Shown here piece by piece: positions 1 through 7,991 of a stretch of 64,000 bases of DNA. Under the pieces are notes generated by a model. The model searched no databases. It was given only the letters and a program-made list of their open reading frames with translations, and was not told the DNA's origin. The stretch is from DASYTH01 sp035942955 (GTDB taxonomy: Bacteria > Actinomycetota > Actinomycetes > Mycobacteriales > Pseudonocardiaceae): assembly GCF_035942955.1 (NCBI RefSeq), contig NZ_DASZCQ010000336.1, positions 6,321 through 70,320 of the forward strand. Direction: 5' to 3'. The number at the start of each line of letters is the position of its first letter. Position 1 is the first letter of the stretch. The translations under genes and the position numbers were made by a program.

Positions 1-1152
1 GTCCGGGCGCCCAGCCGACTCGGCCGGGTCGCGTCGCAGCGGCTGATGGCCGAGCTGAGCCGGCTTCCGGGGGTGGTCGGCGTCGAGCCGGACCTGGTGC
101 TGACCAAGCAGTTCACCCCGAACGACCCGCGGTTCGGCGAGCAGTGGGACCTGTTCGAGGCGACCGCCGGCATCAACGCCCCGGCCGCGTGGGACACCGC
201 CGACGGCGCGGGCGTCACCGTCGCCGTGATCGACACCGGCATCACCCCGCACTCCGACCTGAACGCGAACGTCCTCCCCGGATTCGACTTCATCTCCGAC
301 GCCGCAAACGCCAGGGACGGCGACGGCCGCGACGCCAACCCGAACGACGAGGGCGACTTCCTCAACGTCGGTGACTGCGGCAGCCCCACGCCGGCCACCT
401 CGAGCTGGCACGGCACGCACGTCGCCGGCACGATCGCCGCGCTGTCGGACAACGCCAACGGCGTCGCCGGCATCGCGCGCAACGCCAAGATCCTTCCGCT
501 GCGGGTGCTCGGCACCTGTGGCGGCACGACGTCCGACATCGCCGACGCGATCACCTGGGCCTCCGGCGGGAATGTGCGCCGGCTCCCGGCGAATCCCAAC
601 CCGGCCAAGGTGATCAACCTGAGCCTCGGCGGGGCGAGCCCGCGCTGCGGCAGCGCGTTCCAGCGGGCGATCAACGGTGCCGTGTCGCGCGGCACCACGG
701 TCGTGGTCGCGGCCGGCAACTCCAACTCCGACGTCGCCGGCTTCACCCCGGCCAACTGCGACAACGTGGTCTCGGTCGCGTCGAGCGACCGCTCCGGCAA
801 CCGGGCGTTCTACTCCAACTTCGGTGCGACGATCGACGTGACCGCGCCGGGTGGCGAGGTGCGCCTCGAGACCGACCCGCCGGGTTCGCGGACCACGCCG
901 CAGGACGGCATCCTGTCCACGCTCAACGCCGGCGCCACCACCCAGGGCGCCGAGACTTACCTCACCTACATGGGCACCAGCATGGCCGCGCCGCACGTGG
1001 CCGGTCTGGTGGCGCTCATGCTCGGCGAACGGTCGTTGACCCCGGCCCAGATCGAGGCCGCGCTGAAGGCCAACACCCGTCCGCTGCCCGGATCCTGCAC
1101 GGGCTGCGGCGCCGGCCTGATCGACGCGGCCCGCACCATCGGCGCGATCTGA
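1..1152 (+). CDS. S8 family serine peptidase (subtilase), 5'-truncated by window edge
   Basis: This is a secreted subtilisin-like endopeptidase whose reading frame is already open at base 1, so the signal peptide and most of the propeptide lie outside the window; 383 residues are visible. Counting from the methionine at base 46, the catalytic Asp is in AVIDTGI (about residue 63), the His in SWHGTHVAGT (about 122) and the Ser in GTSMAAPHVAG (about 312). The oxyanion Asn is in VVAAGNSN. A paired-Cys C-terminus (CTGCGAG) is typical of secreted actinobacterial S8 enzymes. The start of the visible part (GVVGVEPDLVL) looks like the end of an I9 inhibitor propeptide. It converges on the next gene, and a strong hairpin lies between them. 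Confidence 0.95.
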   Translation, partial: VRAPSRLGRVASQRLMAELSRLPGVVGVEPDLVLTKQFTPNDPRFGEQWDLFEATAGINAPAAWDTADGAGVTVAVIDTGITPHSDLNANVLPGFDFISDAANARDGDGRDANPNDEGDFLNVGDCGSPTPATSSWHGTHVAGTIAALSDNANGVAGIARNAKILPLRVLGTCGGTTSDIADAITWASGGNVRRLPANPNPAKVINLSLGGASPRCGSAFQRAINGAVSRGTTVVVAAGNSNSDVAGFTPANCDNVVSVASSDRSGNRAFYSNFGATIDVTAPGGEVRLETDPPGSRTTPQDGILSTLNAGATTQGAETYLTYMGTSMAAPHVAGLVALMLGERSLTPAQIEAALKANTRPLPGSCTGCGAGLIDAARTIGAI

Positions 1153-1166
1153 TCGAGCTGAACCGA

Positions 1167-1197
1167 TAGGGCCCCGCCGCACGACGGCGGGGCCCTA
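1167..1197. terminator. Bidirectional intrinsic terminator-like hairpin
   Basis: A perfect 13-bp inverted repeat (TAGGGCCCCGCCG, loop CACGA, then its complement) lies 14 bases after the subtilase stop codon. Its right arm contains the TAG stop of the convergent lipoprotein gene, so it can serve both genes. There is no U-tract, as is common in high-GC actinobacteria. Confidence 0.85.
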
Positions 1198-1902
1198 CCG
1201 GCCCGTCCGCTGGTGCGCCACCCGGGTCTGCTGTCCGAAGTAGAACGTCCGGACCCGGTATGCCGCCGCCTTCTCATCGGGCAGCGTGACCAGCCCGAAC
1301 GAGTTCACGTTCGGATCCACCACCGCGGCCACCCTGAACTCGGCGTGCCCGCGCGGCCGCGCCTCGATGAGAAACCCCTCCTCGTCGCCGGCATTGTCGG
1401 TCCACCTGAACCAGATCCCGTCGGCGTGCCGCACCACCGCCGTCAACCCCGTCGGCGCCCCACCCCCGCCACGGATCGACACCGGCGGACCGACCCCTCC
1501 CGGCAGGACGCGCGGAGCGGCCCACTCGTGGCCATCCCGAGTGTCCTCATCGGACGGCTCACCGTCCGGCAGCACCACGTCGACCGTCCCCGAGCTCGGC
1601 CCGAGCACCGCACGCACCCGGTAGTAGAACGGCGTCTCCGGCATCAGATCCGCATGCCGGTATGCCCGCTCACCCGCCGGCAGGAACTCCAGGATCGTGT
1701 ACGGCCCGCCCGGCTCGGTGGCGAACTCCACCACCTGGCCGACCGCGTCGTCGCCAAAACCCTGCCACCCCAACGAGATCTCCGTCGGCGACACCAGCGT
1801 CGCGGTCAACCCCGGCCCCTCCTCGGCCGGCGCCCCCGCACACCCCGCCAGCGCCGCCGACAGAATCACCACCGCGCACCCGCCCGCGGCCGAGATGCTC
1901 AT
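1195..1902 (-). CDS. Fibronectin type III-like lipoprotein
   Basis: The 235-residue protein begins with a hydrophobic signal segment ending in a lipobox (SAALAGC), so it is probably a lipid-anchored surface protein. Two fibronectin type III-like repeats are visible (roughly residues 30-105 and 145-230), with the paired motifs SLGWQGF / WFRWTDN and YYRVRAV / YRVRTFYF. No catalytic motif is seen, so a binding or scaffolding role is inferred. I chose the ATG at 1902 because it overlaps the stop of the upstream gene in an ATGA arrangement; an ATG nine codons upstream is also possible. It is probably co-transcribed with the secreted protein encoded upstream. Confidence 0.7.
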   Translation of the reverse strand: MSISAAGGCAVVILSAALAGCAGAPAEEGPGLTATLVSPTEISLGWQGFGDDAVGQVVEFATEPGGPYTILEFLPAGERAYRHADLMPETPFYYRVRAVLGPSSGTVDVVLPDGEPSDEDTRDGHEWAAPRVLPGGVGPPVSIRGGGGAPTGLTAVVRHADGIWFRWTDNAGDEEGFLIEARPRGHAEFRVAAVVDPNVNSFGLVTLPDEKAAAYRVRTFYFGQQTRVAHQRTGR

Positions 1903-2495
1903 TTGCGCCAGAAGCGGATGTTGCTCCACTCGACGGTGATGGGGCCCTGGCCGCTGCCGGTGCGGTAGGCGCCGAACTTGTCGTAGTAGGAGCCGCTCGG
2001 GCCGGACATCGTGTGGCGCAGGGATCCGTTGATGTACGTGCGGTGCTGGCCGCCCATGACGTGGACGGTGTTCACCCGTACCGTGGTGCCGACGGTGGCG
2101 CCGGTGGCGATCGTGGTGCCGCCGCGGACGGAGTAGAGGCGGCCGCCGCGCTCGACGGCGAGCATGAACCAGGCGCCGTCGTTCTGGTTGAAGGTCTGCT
2201 TGAGGCTGATGCGGCTGCCGCCCATGCTCGTGATCCGGAAGTAGCCCTCGAACTGGCGGGTGCCGCTGGTATAGGTGGCGTAGCGGCGCTCGGCGCGCTG
2301 GTCGCCGCTTGCCGTGGAGCAGGTGAGGCGGAACGTCAGGTCGGCGACGTCACCGCAGCCGCGTTCCTGGACGGAGAACGTGGGCGAGTAGGCGGTCCAG
2401 CCGCCGGGCTCCACTTCGGACAATGCGTCGGGTGCGGCGATCACCATGCCGCACAAGGACAGGAGCGCGGCGAGCGCGCGAAACCGCTTGGACAT
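1899..2495 (-). CDS. Secreted jelly-roll (concanavalin A-like) protein, possible polysaccharide lyase
   Basis: The 198-residue protein has a clear Sec signal peptide (about residues 1-22). The mature part looks like a beta-sandwich: RQFEGYFRI, SLKQTFNQN, YINGSLRHT, DKFGAYRTG and a terminal VEWSNIRFWRK. This strand pattern, especially FGAYR followed by an aromatic VxWxNIRF strand, resembles polysaccharide lyase families 7 and 20 and related glycan-binding jelly rolls, but I cannot place it in one family. The ATG at 2495 follows a GGGGGC stretch; a GTG at 2507 is possible. It is translationally coupled to the FN3 lipoprotein, suggesting a joint role at the cell surface. Confidence 0.6.
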   Translation of the reverse strand: MSKRFRALAALLSLCGMVIAAPDALSEVEPGGWTAYSPTFSVQERGCGDVADLTFRLTCSTASGDQRAERRYATYTSGTRQFEGYFRITSMGGSRISLKQTFNQNDGAWFMLAVERGGRLYSVRGGTTIATGATVGTTVRVNTVHVMGGQHRTYINGSLRHTMSGPSGSYYDKFGAYRTGSGQGPITVEWSNIRFWRK

Positions 2496-2640
2496 TGACG
2501 CCCCCACGATGAATAGGCAGGGAATCTAACCATCGTGGGTTCGACGATAGGGCAGGATGGCACCGGGCGGAAGGTGTGGTCCCGGCCATCGGGACGGCTT
2601 TTAGGTGGGAAATCACGGCGCACGGGGAAGGAGTGGGTGG

Positions 2641-3699
2641 ATGCGGGCCGTGGTCTACGAGGAGTTCGGGCGGCTGCCGGAGGTTCGGGTGGTGCCGGAT
2701 CCCGTGCCGGCCCCTCGGGGAGCGGTGATCCGGGTGGCGGCGACCGGGCTGTGCCGCAGTGACTGGCACGGGTGGCTTGGACACGACGCCGACGTCCGGC
2801 TTCCGCATGTGCCAGGGCACGAGTTGGCCGGGACGGTGGCGGCGGTGGGGGAGCGGGTGCGGGGAGCGTGGCTGGGGGAGCGGGTGACGGTGCCGTTCGT
2901 CTGCGCGTGCGGCGGGTGTGCGGCGTGCGCCGCGGGCGCGCAGCAGGTGTGCCGGCGGCAGACGCAGCCGGGGTTCACCCACTGGGGCTCGTTCGCCGAG
3001 TACGTCATGATCGAGAACGCCGACGTGAACCTGGTGCGGATCCCGGACGATCTGTCCTTCGCGACGGCGGCGAGCCTGGGATGCCGGTTCGCCACGGCGT
3101 TTCGGGCGGTGGTGGCCCAGGGCGGGGTGCGGCCCGGCGAGTGGGTCGCGGTGCACGGGTGCGGTGGCGTCGGGCTGTCCGCGATCATGATCGCGGTGGC
3201 GTGCGGCGCCCGGGTCGTGGCCGTGGACGTCGCCCCGCCGGCGCTGGCCATGGCGGGAAAGCTGGGCGCCGCGGTGACCATCGACGGCTCCACCGGCGAC
3301 GTGGCCGAGCGGATCACCGAGTCCACCCGAGGTGGGGCGCACCTGTCCGTCGACGCGCTCGGCAGCCCGGCGACCTGCGCGGCGTCGATCAACTGCCTGC
3401 GCTGGCACGGGCGGCACGTGCAGATCGGCCTGCTGCCAACGGATCCGGAGCTGCCGATGGCCCGGGTGATCGCCAGGGAGCTCACCGTCGCCGGCAGCCA
3501 CGGCATGGCCGCGCACGCCTACCCGCCGATGCTGGACATGATCAACGCCGGCGCCCTGCGGCCCGATCTGCTGGTCACCGCCACGATCGGGCTCGACGAC
3601 GTGCCGAACGCCTTGGCAGCCATGGGATCCGGGTCGCCAACCGGTGTGACGATCATCGAGCCGCACGCCGGGGACGCCCCGCTCACCGGGTGCCACTGA
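2641..3699 (+). CDS. Zinc-dependent alcohol dehydrogenase (MDR family)
   Basis: The 352-residue protein is a cytoplasmic medium-chain NAD(P)-dependent dehydrogenase. The catalytic zinc ligands are in CRSDWHG (Cys) and GHELAG (His-Glu). A structural-zinc lobe with clustered cysteines follows (CACGGCAACAAGAQQVC), and the Rossmann motif is GCGGVGLSA. The sequence resembles actinobacterial alcohol dehydrogenases annotated as alcohol or hydroxymethyl dehydrogenase; the substrate cannot be told. The start at 2641 is supported by the ribosome-binding site AAGGAG eight bases upstream; an earlier in-frame GTG at 2605 lacks one. It converges with and overlaps the MFS gene by 17 bp. Confidence 0.9.
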   Translation: MRAVVYEEFGRLPEVRVVPDPVPAPRGAVIRVAATGLCRSDWHGWLGHDADVRLPHVPGHELAGTVAAVGERVRGAWLGERVTVPFVCACGGCAACAAGAQQVCRRQTQPGFTHWGSFAEYVMIENADVNLVRIPDDLSFATAASLGCRFATAFRAVVAQGGVRPGEWVAVHGCGGVGLSAIMIAVACGARVVAVDVAPPALAMAGKLGAAVTIDGSTGDVAERITESTRGGAHLSVDALGSPATCAASINCLRWHGRHVQIGLLPTDPELPMARVIARELTVAGSHGMAAHAYPPMLDMINAGALRPDLLVTATIGLDDVPNALAAMGSGSPTGVTIIEPHAGDAPLTGCH

Positions 3700-4888
3700 C
3701 CGAGGCGAGCACCGCGGCGAGTGCGGTGAACCCGGCGAGGATGGCGAACACGGCGGGATAGCCGCCGAGCATCTCGGCCAGCGCGGTGCACGCCCACGGG
3801 GCGACCGCGGCGACGATGTTGATCGGGGCGAGCAGCAGGCCGTTGAGCCGCCCGTAGTACGCCGCACCCCACCTTTCGGTGACCGCGGTCGCGTGCAGCA
3901 GCGTGAACACCCCGCGGGACATGCCCACCAGCACCGCGGCGATGATCAGCAGCGCGGCCGGCCCCGGGAGGACGCCCATCAGGGCGACGGAGCCGGCGCC
4001 GGCGCCGAGCACCAGCGCGGTGCGGCCGCGGACGCTGGTCGCCGCGGTGAGCCGGCCGTAGCCGAGGCGCGCGCAGACCTGCCCCGCCCCGCCGAGGCCG
4101 AGCGCGACCGCGGCCAGGCCGGTGGACAGGCCGCGCTCGAGCAGCAGCGGGATCTGGATGATCACGACGCCGTAGATGGCGAAGGACGCCAGCGTGAACG
4201 CGACCGTCAGCAGCACGAACGCGCGGCTGCGTGCCACCTGACCCGGCGGCCGCGGCGGCTGGTCGGGATGGGCCTCGGGCCGCGACCACCCGCCGCGCAG
4301 CCCGATGGCGTGCAGCGGGATCGTGATCAACGCGTACCCGGCGGCCAGCACCAGGTAGGTTCCGCGCCAGCCGAGCCACCCGGCCAGCAGCGCGGTCAGC
4401 GGTCCGAACACGGTGCTGGCCAGGCCGCCGACCAGGGTGATGGCGGTCAGCGCGGTCACCCGGCGCTCGCCCCACCAGCGGGTGACCGCGGCGAACGCGG
4501 GGCTGTAGAGCGTGCCGGACATGGCGACCCCGACGAGGAACCAGCCGGCGAAGAACCAGTGCGGTGACCCGGCGGTGGCGACCAGAACCAGCGCCGGGAC
4601 GGCCAGCACCGAGCCGCTCGTCATCACCGGCCGCGGCCCCCGCCGGTCGAGCAGCCGGCCGACCCAGATCCCGGCCAGCGCCAGGACGATCTGGCCGAGC
4701 GAGAAGGCCGCGGTGACCATGGTGGCCGACCAACCGGTGTCGGCGGTGATGCCGGGCGCGAGCACCGGGAACGCGTAGAAGAGCACGCCCCAGCTGGTGA
4801 TCTCGGTGAGGCACAGGACGAGCAGCACCCGGCGCAGCCCGGCGCGGGACAGCGCTGCGGGCACCGTGGAGGTCACGCTTGTGAGCAT
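3683..4888 (-). CDS. MFS transporter
   Basis: This is a roughly 400-residue major facilitator superfamily permease with about twelve hydrophobic segments. The typical loop motif between TM2 and TM3 reads GRLLDRRGPRP, the motif A signature. The architecture and the opening after TM1 (TSWGVLFYAFPVL) match the actinobacterial MFS group often annotated as CynX/NimT-like or monocarboxylate-like carriers. Substrate and direction are unknown. The start is uncertain: the ATG at 4888 and a GTG at 4933 both lack a convincing ribosome-binding site. The gene is convergent with the alcohol dehydrogenase, so the two are not an operon. Confidence 0.85.
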   Translation of the reverse strand: MLTSVTSTVPAALSRAGLRRVLLVLCLTEITSWGVLFYAFPVLAPGITADTGWSATMVTAAFSLGQIVLALAGIWVGRLLDRRGPRPVMTSGSVLAVPALVLVATAGSPHWFFAGWFLVGVAMSGTLYSPAFAAVTRWWGERRVTALTAITLVGGLASTVFGPLTALLAGWLGWRGTYLVLAAGYALITIPLHAIGLRGGWSRPEAHPDQPPRPPGQVARSRAFVLLTVAFTLASFAIYGVVIIQIPLLLERGLSTGLAAVALGLGGAGQVCARLGYGRLTAATSVRGRTALVLGAGAGSVALMGVLPGPAALLIIAAVLVGMSRGVFTLLHATAVTERWGAAYYGRLNGLLLAPINIVAAVAPWACTALAEMLGGYPAVFAILAGFTALAAVLASVSGTR

Positions 4889-5083
4889 GTCAACGGACGC
4901 GGGCCGAACAGGAGAGTTCGTGAGCGGAGACACCCGGACATAAAGGGGTTCCGCGCTCGACCGGCCTGGGGGTCACCGGGAGCACGGAACCACCGTTAAC
5001 AGTACACCCGCACGGGCCGGTTCAGCGAGAGGCACGCCGTAACGCTTCATCACGGGTTTAATTCGCGCTGGCCACGGGCGTGG

Positions 5084-5109
5084 TATGGTCTGTGCTGTCT
5101 AGACAGCAC
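5084..5109 (+). promoter_or_regulatory. Promoter and autoregulatory operator of the toxin-antitoxin operon
   Basis: A -10-like TATGGT at 5084-5089 is followed at once by a perfect 18-bp palindrome, GTGCTGTCTAGACAGCAC (5092-5109). The transcription start would fall inside the palindrome. Phd/YefM antitoxins bind such palindromes with their N-terminal domain, so autorepression by the antitoxin or the complex is inferred. No clear -35 is seen. Confidence 0.7.
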
Positions 5110-5124
5110 CCGGGAGGTGCCGCC

Positions 5125-5445
5125 ATGCCCGAGCGCCCGCACTGGCAGGTCCAGGAGGCCAAGCAGCGGTTCAGCGAGGTCCTCCGCGCGGTCGAGAACG
5201 AAGGGCCGCAGACGATCACCCGGCACGGCGAGGAGGTCGCGGTCGTCATCGACATCGACCAGTACCGCCGGCTCACCGAGGGCCGGCGAAGCTTCAAGGA
5301 AGTGCTGATGGGCCCGCCCATCAGCGACGAGATTGCCGAGGTTCTGGAAGAGATCGAGTCCGAGCGAAAGAACGACTTCCCCCCGCTGCGCGACTTCGAG
5401 ATCGAGCTGGGGCTGGATCGGCCGGTCGATGAGGGGTCGAGTTGA
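5125..5445 (+). CDS. Phd/YefM-family antitoxin
   Basis: The 106-residue protein starts with the standard Phd/YefM DNA-binding fold (WQVQEAKQRFSEVLR, then TITRHGEEVAVVIDIDQYRRL), followed by an acidic C-terminal tail that in this family wraps around and blocks the toxin. It forms a type II toxin-antitoxin pair with the PIN-domain gene just downstream. The ATG at 5125 has a good ribosome-binding site (GGGAGGT) seven bases upstream; an upstream GTG at 5080 would run through the operator and was rejected. The C-terminal stop is overlapped by the toxin start. Confidence 0.92.
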   Translation: MPERPHWQVQEAKQRFSEVLRAVENEGPQTITRHGEEVAVVIDIDQYRRLTEGRRSFKEVLMGPPISDEIAEVLEEIESERKNDFPPLRDFEIELGLDRPVDEGSS

Positions 5446-5855
5446 CCTACCTACTCGACACCAACGTCCTGTCCGAGACGCGGAAGACGAACCGGAATCC
5501 GGGCCTCGAGCAGTGGATCGGCGACATGCCGATGGAGCGTCTGCATCTCTCCGTGATCACGGTCGGCGAGGTCGAGAAAGGTATCGCCAAGGTGCGCGAA
5601 CGCGGCGATCATCGTCAGGCGGCTCTCTTCGAGAGCTGGCTGGACGACGTTGTCGACAAGTTCGGCGAGCGGATCGTCCCGGTCACGACCGAGATTGCCC
5701 GGGAGTGGGGTACGCAGAGCGGTCGCCGGCCCGTCTCGATCGCGGACGCCTTGATCGCGGCGACGGCAAGAGTCCACAACCTGCGCCTGGTTACCCGCAA
5801 CGTCAAGGACTTCGAGGATGCCGGGGTGAGGGTGCTCAATCCGTTCACCGACTGA
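5442..5855 (+). CDS. vapC: VapC-type PIN-domain toxin ribonuclease
   Basis: This 137-residue PIN-domain protein is the toxin of the pair. PIN toxins of the VapC/FitB type are magnesium-dependent RNases that cut tRNA or rRNA. The acidic active-site residues are visible: Asp in LLDTNVLSE near the N-terminus, Glu in VGEVEKGI, and Asp in SIADALIAATA followed by LRLVTRNVKDFEDAGV at the end. Translation begins at a TTG that overlaps the antitoxin TGA (TTGA). A weak start coupled to the antitoxin would keep toxin below antitoxin, an inference in keeping with the family. Confidence 0.92.
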   Translation: MTYLLDTNVLSETRKTNRNPGLEQWIGDMPMERLHLSVITVGEVEKGIAKVRERGDHRQAALFESWLDDVVDKFGERIVPVTTEIAREWGTQSGRRPVSIADALIAATARVHNLRLVTRNVKDFEDAGVRVLNPFTD

Positions 5856-5871
5856 ACGTTAGCCTCGCACC

Positions 5872-6312
5872 ATGAAGATCTCTGTGGCCGCCGACGAGCG
5901 GACCGGGGTGGCCGACGCGGTGGTCGCCGAGCTGCGCCGGCGGGGGCACGAGCCGCTGCTGCACGGGGCGCTCAACGACGACGAGCGCGACGACTGGGCG
6001 TGGGCGAGCGAGGCGGCCGCCCGCGACGTCGCGGAGGGGCGGGCCGAGCAGGGGATCGTGGCCTGCTGGACCGGGACCGGCGCGTCGATCGCGGCGAACA
6101 AGGTGGCCGGCGTCCGGGCCGCGCTGTGCGGCGACGCCGAGACCGCCCGCGGGGCACGGAAGTGGAACGACGCCAACGTGCTGGCGCTGTCCCTGCGCAC
6201 GACGAGCGACGCGGTGCTGACCGAGATCCTCGACGGCTGGTTCGGCGCCGAGCCCAGCACCGACGCCGACGACGTGGCCAACATCCGGCACGTGGGTGAG
6301 ATCCGGCCGTGA
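5872..6312 (+). CDS. RpiB/LacA/LacB family sugar-phosphate isomerase
   Basis: The 146-residue protein has the RpiB fold: an N-terminal MKISVAADE strand, the signature CWTGTGASIAANKVAGVRAA (matching the family's CGTGxGxxIAANK, where the active-site base is the first Cys), and NDANVLALS. Family members interconvert ribose 5-phosphate and ribulose 5-phosphate or related sugar phosphates. The divergent sequence between residues 30 and 60 (DDERDDWAWASEAA) matches the actinobacterial subgroup rather than true RpiB, so the substrate is uncertain. It starts 16 bases after the toxin gene and overlaps the downstream membrane gene by four bases. Confidence 0.88.
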   Translation: MKISVAADERTGVADAVVAELRRRGHEPLLHGALNDDERDDWAWASEAAARDVAEGRAEQGIVACWTGTGASIAANKVAGVRAALCGDAETARGARKWNDANVLALSLRTTSDAVLTEILDGWFGAEPSTDADDVANIRHVGEIRP

Positions 6313-6671
6313 TCAGCGTCCTGGCCACCGGCCTGATCATCGCGGCGCTGGCCGTGGCCGCCTGGTCGCTCGGCCTGGTGCTGCTGAACAAGACCGTCGG
6401 CACCGGCACGCTCGGGCTGCTCGCGCTGCTCGAGCTCGCCCTGCTGGCGCAGACGGTGATCGGCATCGTCAAGCTGGCCGGCGCCGACCGGGACGTGTCC
6501 GGCGCGGCGTTCGTCGGCTACCACATCGCGGTGCTGCTCATCCTTCCGGTCGCGGCGTTCCTGGCGCTGGCCGAGCGGACCCGGTGGGGCAGCGCCATCG
6601 TGCTGGCCGGCTGCCTGGTGGTCCCGGTGATGATCGTGCGGATGAACCAGATCTGGAACGCCGGTGCCTGA
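6309..6671 (+). CDS. Small four-helix integral membrane protein
   Basis: This 120-residue protein has four hydrophobic segments (about residues 3-27, 33-55, 68-88 and 95-112) and no recognisable enzymatic motif. Its GTG start overlaps the isomerase stop (GTGA) and its own end overlaps the next gene by eight bases, so the three form a tightly packed operon. I do not recognise a function; it belongs to the small integral membrane proteins common in actinobacteria. Confidence 0.75.
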   Translation: MISVLATGLIIAALAVAAWSLGLVLLNKTVGTGTLGLLALLELALLAQTVIGIVKLAGADRDVSGAAFVGYHIAVLLILPVAAFLALAERTRWGSAIVLAGCLVVPVMIVRMNQIWNAGA

Positions 6672-7083
6672 CGTCGTCGCGCGCACCCGGACCGGGCCGG
6701 GGCGGCTGCTGATCGCCGTGTACGCGATCTTCGCGCTGGCGGCCACGGCCCGGTCGGCCGTCCAGATCGCCACGAAGTTCGACCGGGCGCCGGTGGCCTA
6801 CCTGCTGTCCGCCCTCGCCGCCGTGGTCTACATCGTCGCCACCGCCGGCCTGGCCCGGGCCAGCCGCACCTCCCGGCGGGTCGCCGCGATCTCCTGCACG
6901 GTCGAGCTGATCGGCGTGCTCGCGGTGGGAACGGTCAGCCTGCTCGAGCCCGAGGCCTTCCCGGACGCCACCGTGTGGTCGGCGTTCGGCCAGGGCTACG
7001 GCTACGTGCCGGTGGTGCTCCCGATCCTGGGCCTGCTGTGGATCCGCCGAACGGCTAGAACGGCGGCCCGAAGCCACAGTTGA
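6664..7083 (+). CDS. Small integral membrane protein
   Basis: This 139-residue protein has about four transmembrane segments (roughly 14-32, 45-63, 72-92 and 105-126) and a basic C-terminal tail (RRTARTAARSHS). It is a conserved actinobacterial hypothetical type; the pattern RVAAISCTVELIGVLAVGT is familiar from that group, but no function is known to me. The GTG start lies within the end of the upstream gene. It converges on the lipase gene, with a 29-bp overlap of the two 3' ends. Confidence 0.78.
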   Translation: MPDVVARTRTGPGRLLIAVYAIFALAATARSAVQIATKFDRAPVAYLLSALAAVVYIVATAGLARASRTSRRVAAISCTVELIGVLAVGTVSLLEPEAFPDATVWSAFGQGYGYVPVVLPILGLLWIRRTARTAARSHS

Positions 7084-7912
7084 CCGGCGCCGCGTTGGCC
7101 GGGTCGAGCGCGTTGGTGATCATCTGGGCGATCCCGGGATCGAACGCCATTCCGATGTGCCCCACCGGATCGGCCGGGCACACGTCCTGGACGTAGCGGT
7201 TGCGCACGCCCGGCTCGCGGACGAACGCCGTCTCGGTGGGCGTGACCAGCGCGTCGTACCGGGTGGCGATGATCGTGTAGGCGATGCCGGGCTGGGTGAT
7301 CGGCCCGTCGGTGAGCCGCCGGACGGCCGAGCCGCCCACGATCGCCTCGGTGCAGAACTGGCAGCCGAACGTGGCGAGCACCAGGCCGACCAGCGGGCCC
7401 AGGCCGAGGAAGTCGCCGAAGCTGACCAGGCCGCCGAACGTGGTGCCGTGGGTCGGCGGGGCGAGCGCGACGACGGTGCCGACGGTCCGGTAGCCCAGGA
7501 CCTTGGGGCCGTACAGGGACTGGAACGCTCCCTCGGAGTGGCCGACCAGGTCGACCCTGGCCGCGCCGGTGCCGGTGCGCACCCGGTCGATGAACGCGGC
7601 GATCTCCGGGGTGGACCTGGTGATCGACACGGTGCCGCCGACCGGGATGGCCGGCGCGGCCTGGCCGTAGGTCGGGGCGAACGCGCAGTACCCGGCGCCG
7701 GCCAGGTACGGGCCGAGATAGGAGAAGTGGCCGGGGCCGTTGCCACCGAGGCCGTGCAGCAGCACCACCGGGTTGGGGTGCGCGGCGGCCGGCCGGCAGC
7801 TCCAGTCGTTGAAGCCGGACGAGGGCGCGGCGGTCGCGCTGGCCGGACCGGACACCAGCAGTCCCGTGACGCTGAGCGCGACGAACGCGACGCCGAGCAA
7901 CCTGATGCGCAT
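7055..7912 (-). CDS. Secreted lipase/esterase (class 2 alpha/beta hydrolase)
   Basis: This 285-residue protein has a Sec signal peptide (about residues 1-30) and an alpha/beta hydrolase fold. Visible features are the oxyanion-loop HG motif (VVLLHGLGGNGPGH), the nucleophile elbow GHSEG, and a C-terminal acid and His in IATRYDALVTP and DPVGHIGMAFDP. This pattern matches actinobacterial lipase class 2 triacylglycerol esterases. The Cys pairs (SCRPAA, CQFCTE, NCGFGPPF) fit a secreted enzyme. The ATG at 7912 is right because longer versions would run into the divergent TetR gene. The intervening 79 bp carry a likely TetR operator. Confidence 0.9.
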   Translation of the reverse strand: MRIRLLGVAFVALSVTGLLVSGPASATAAPSSGFNDWSCRPAAAHPNPVVLLHGLGGNGPGHFSYLGPYLAGAGYCAFAPTYGQAAPAIPVGGTVSITRSTPEIAAFIDRVRTGTGAARVDLVGHSEGAFQSLYGPKVLGYRTVGTVVALAPPTHGTTFGGLVSFGDFLGLGPLVGLVLATFGCQFCTEAIVGGSAVRRLTDGPITQPGIAYTIIATRYDALVTPTETAFVREPGVRNRYVQDVCPADPVGHIGMAFDPGIAQMITNALDPANAAPVNCGFGPPF

Positions 7913-7943
7913 GCCGTGAAGTAGAGCACGCCAGGCCGTTGTT

Positions 7944-7959
7944 AACAAGAGCGCTTGTT
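7944..7959. promoter_or_regulatory. Inverted repeat operator between lipase and TetR genes
   Basis: AACAAG and CTTGTT flank a 4-base spacer (AGCG) in the middle of the 79-bp divergent intergenic region. Outer bases (GTTA ... ATAAC) extend the symmetry loosely. It is a plausible binding site for the adjacent TetR regulator, controlling itself and the lipase. Confidence 0.6.
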
Positions 7960-7991
7960 CATAACTCGGCTCCTTGTTCGTACTGGATCGA

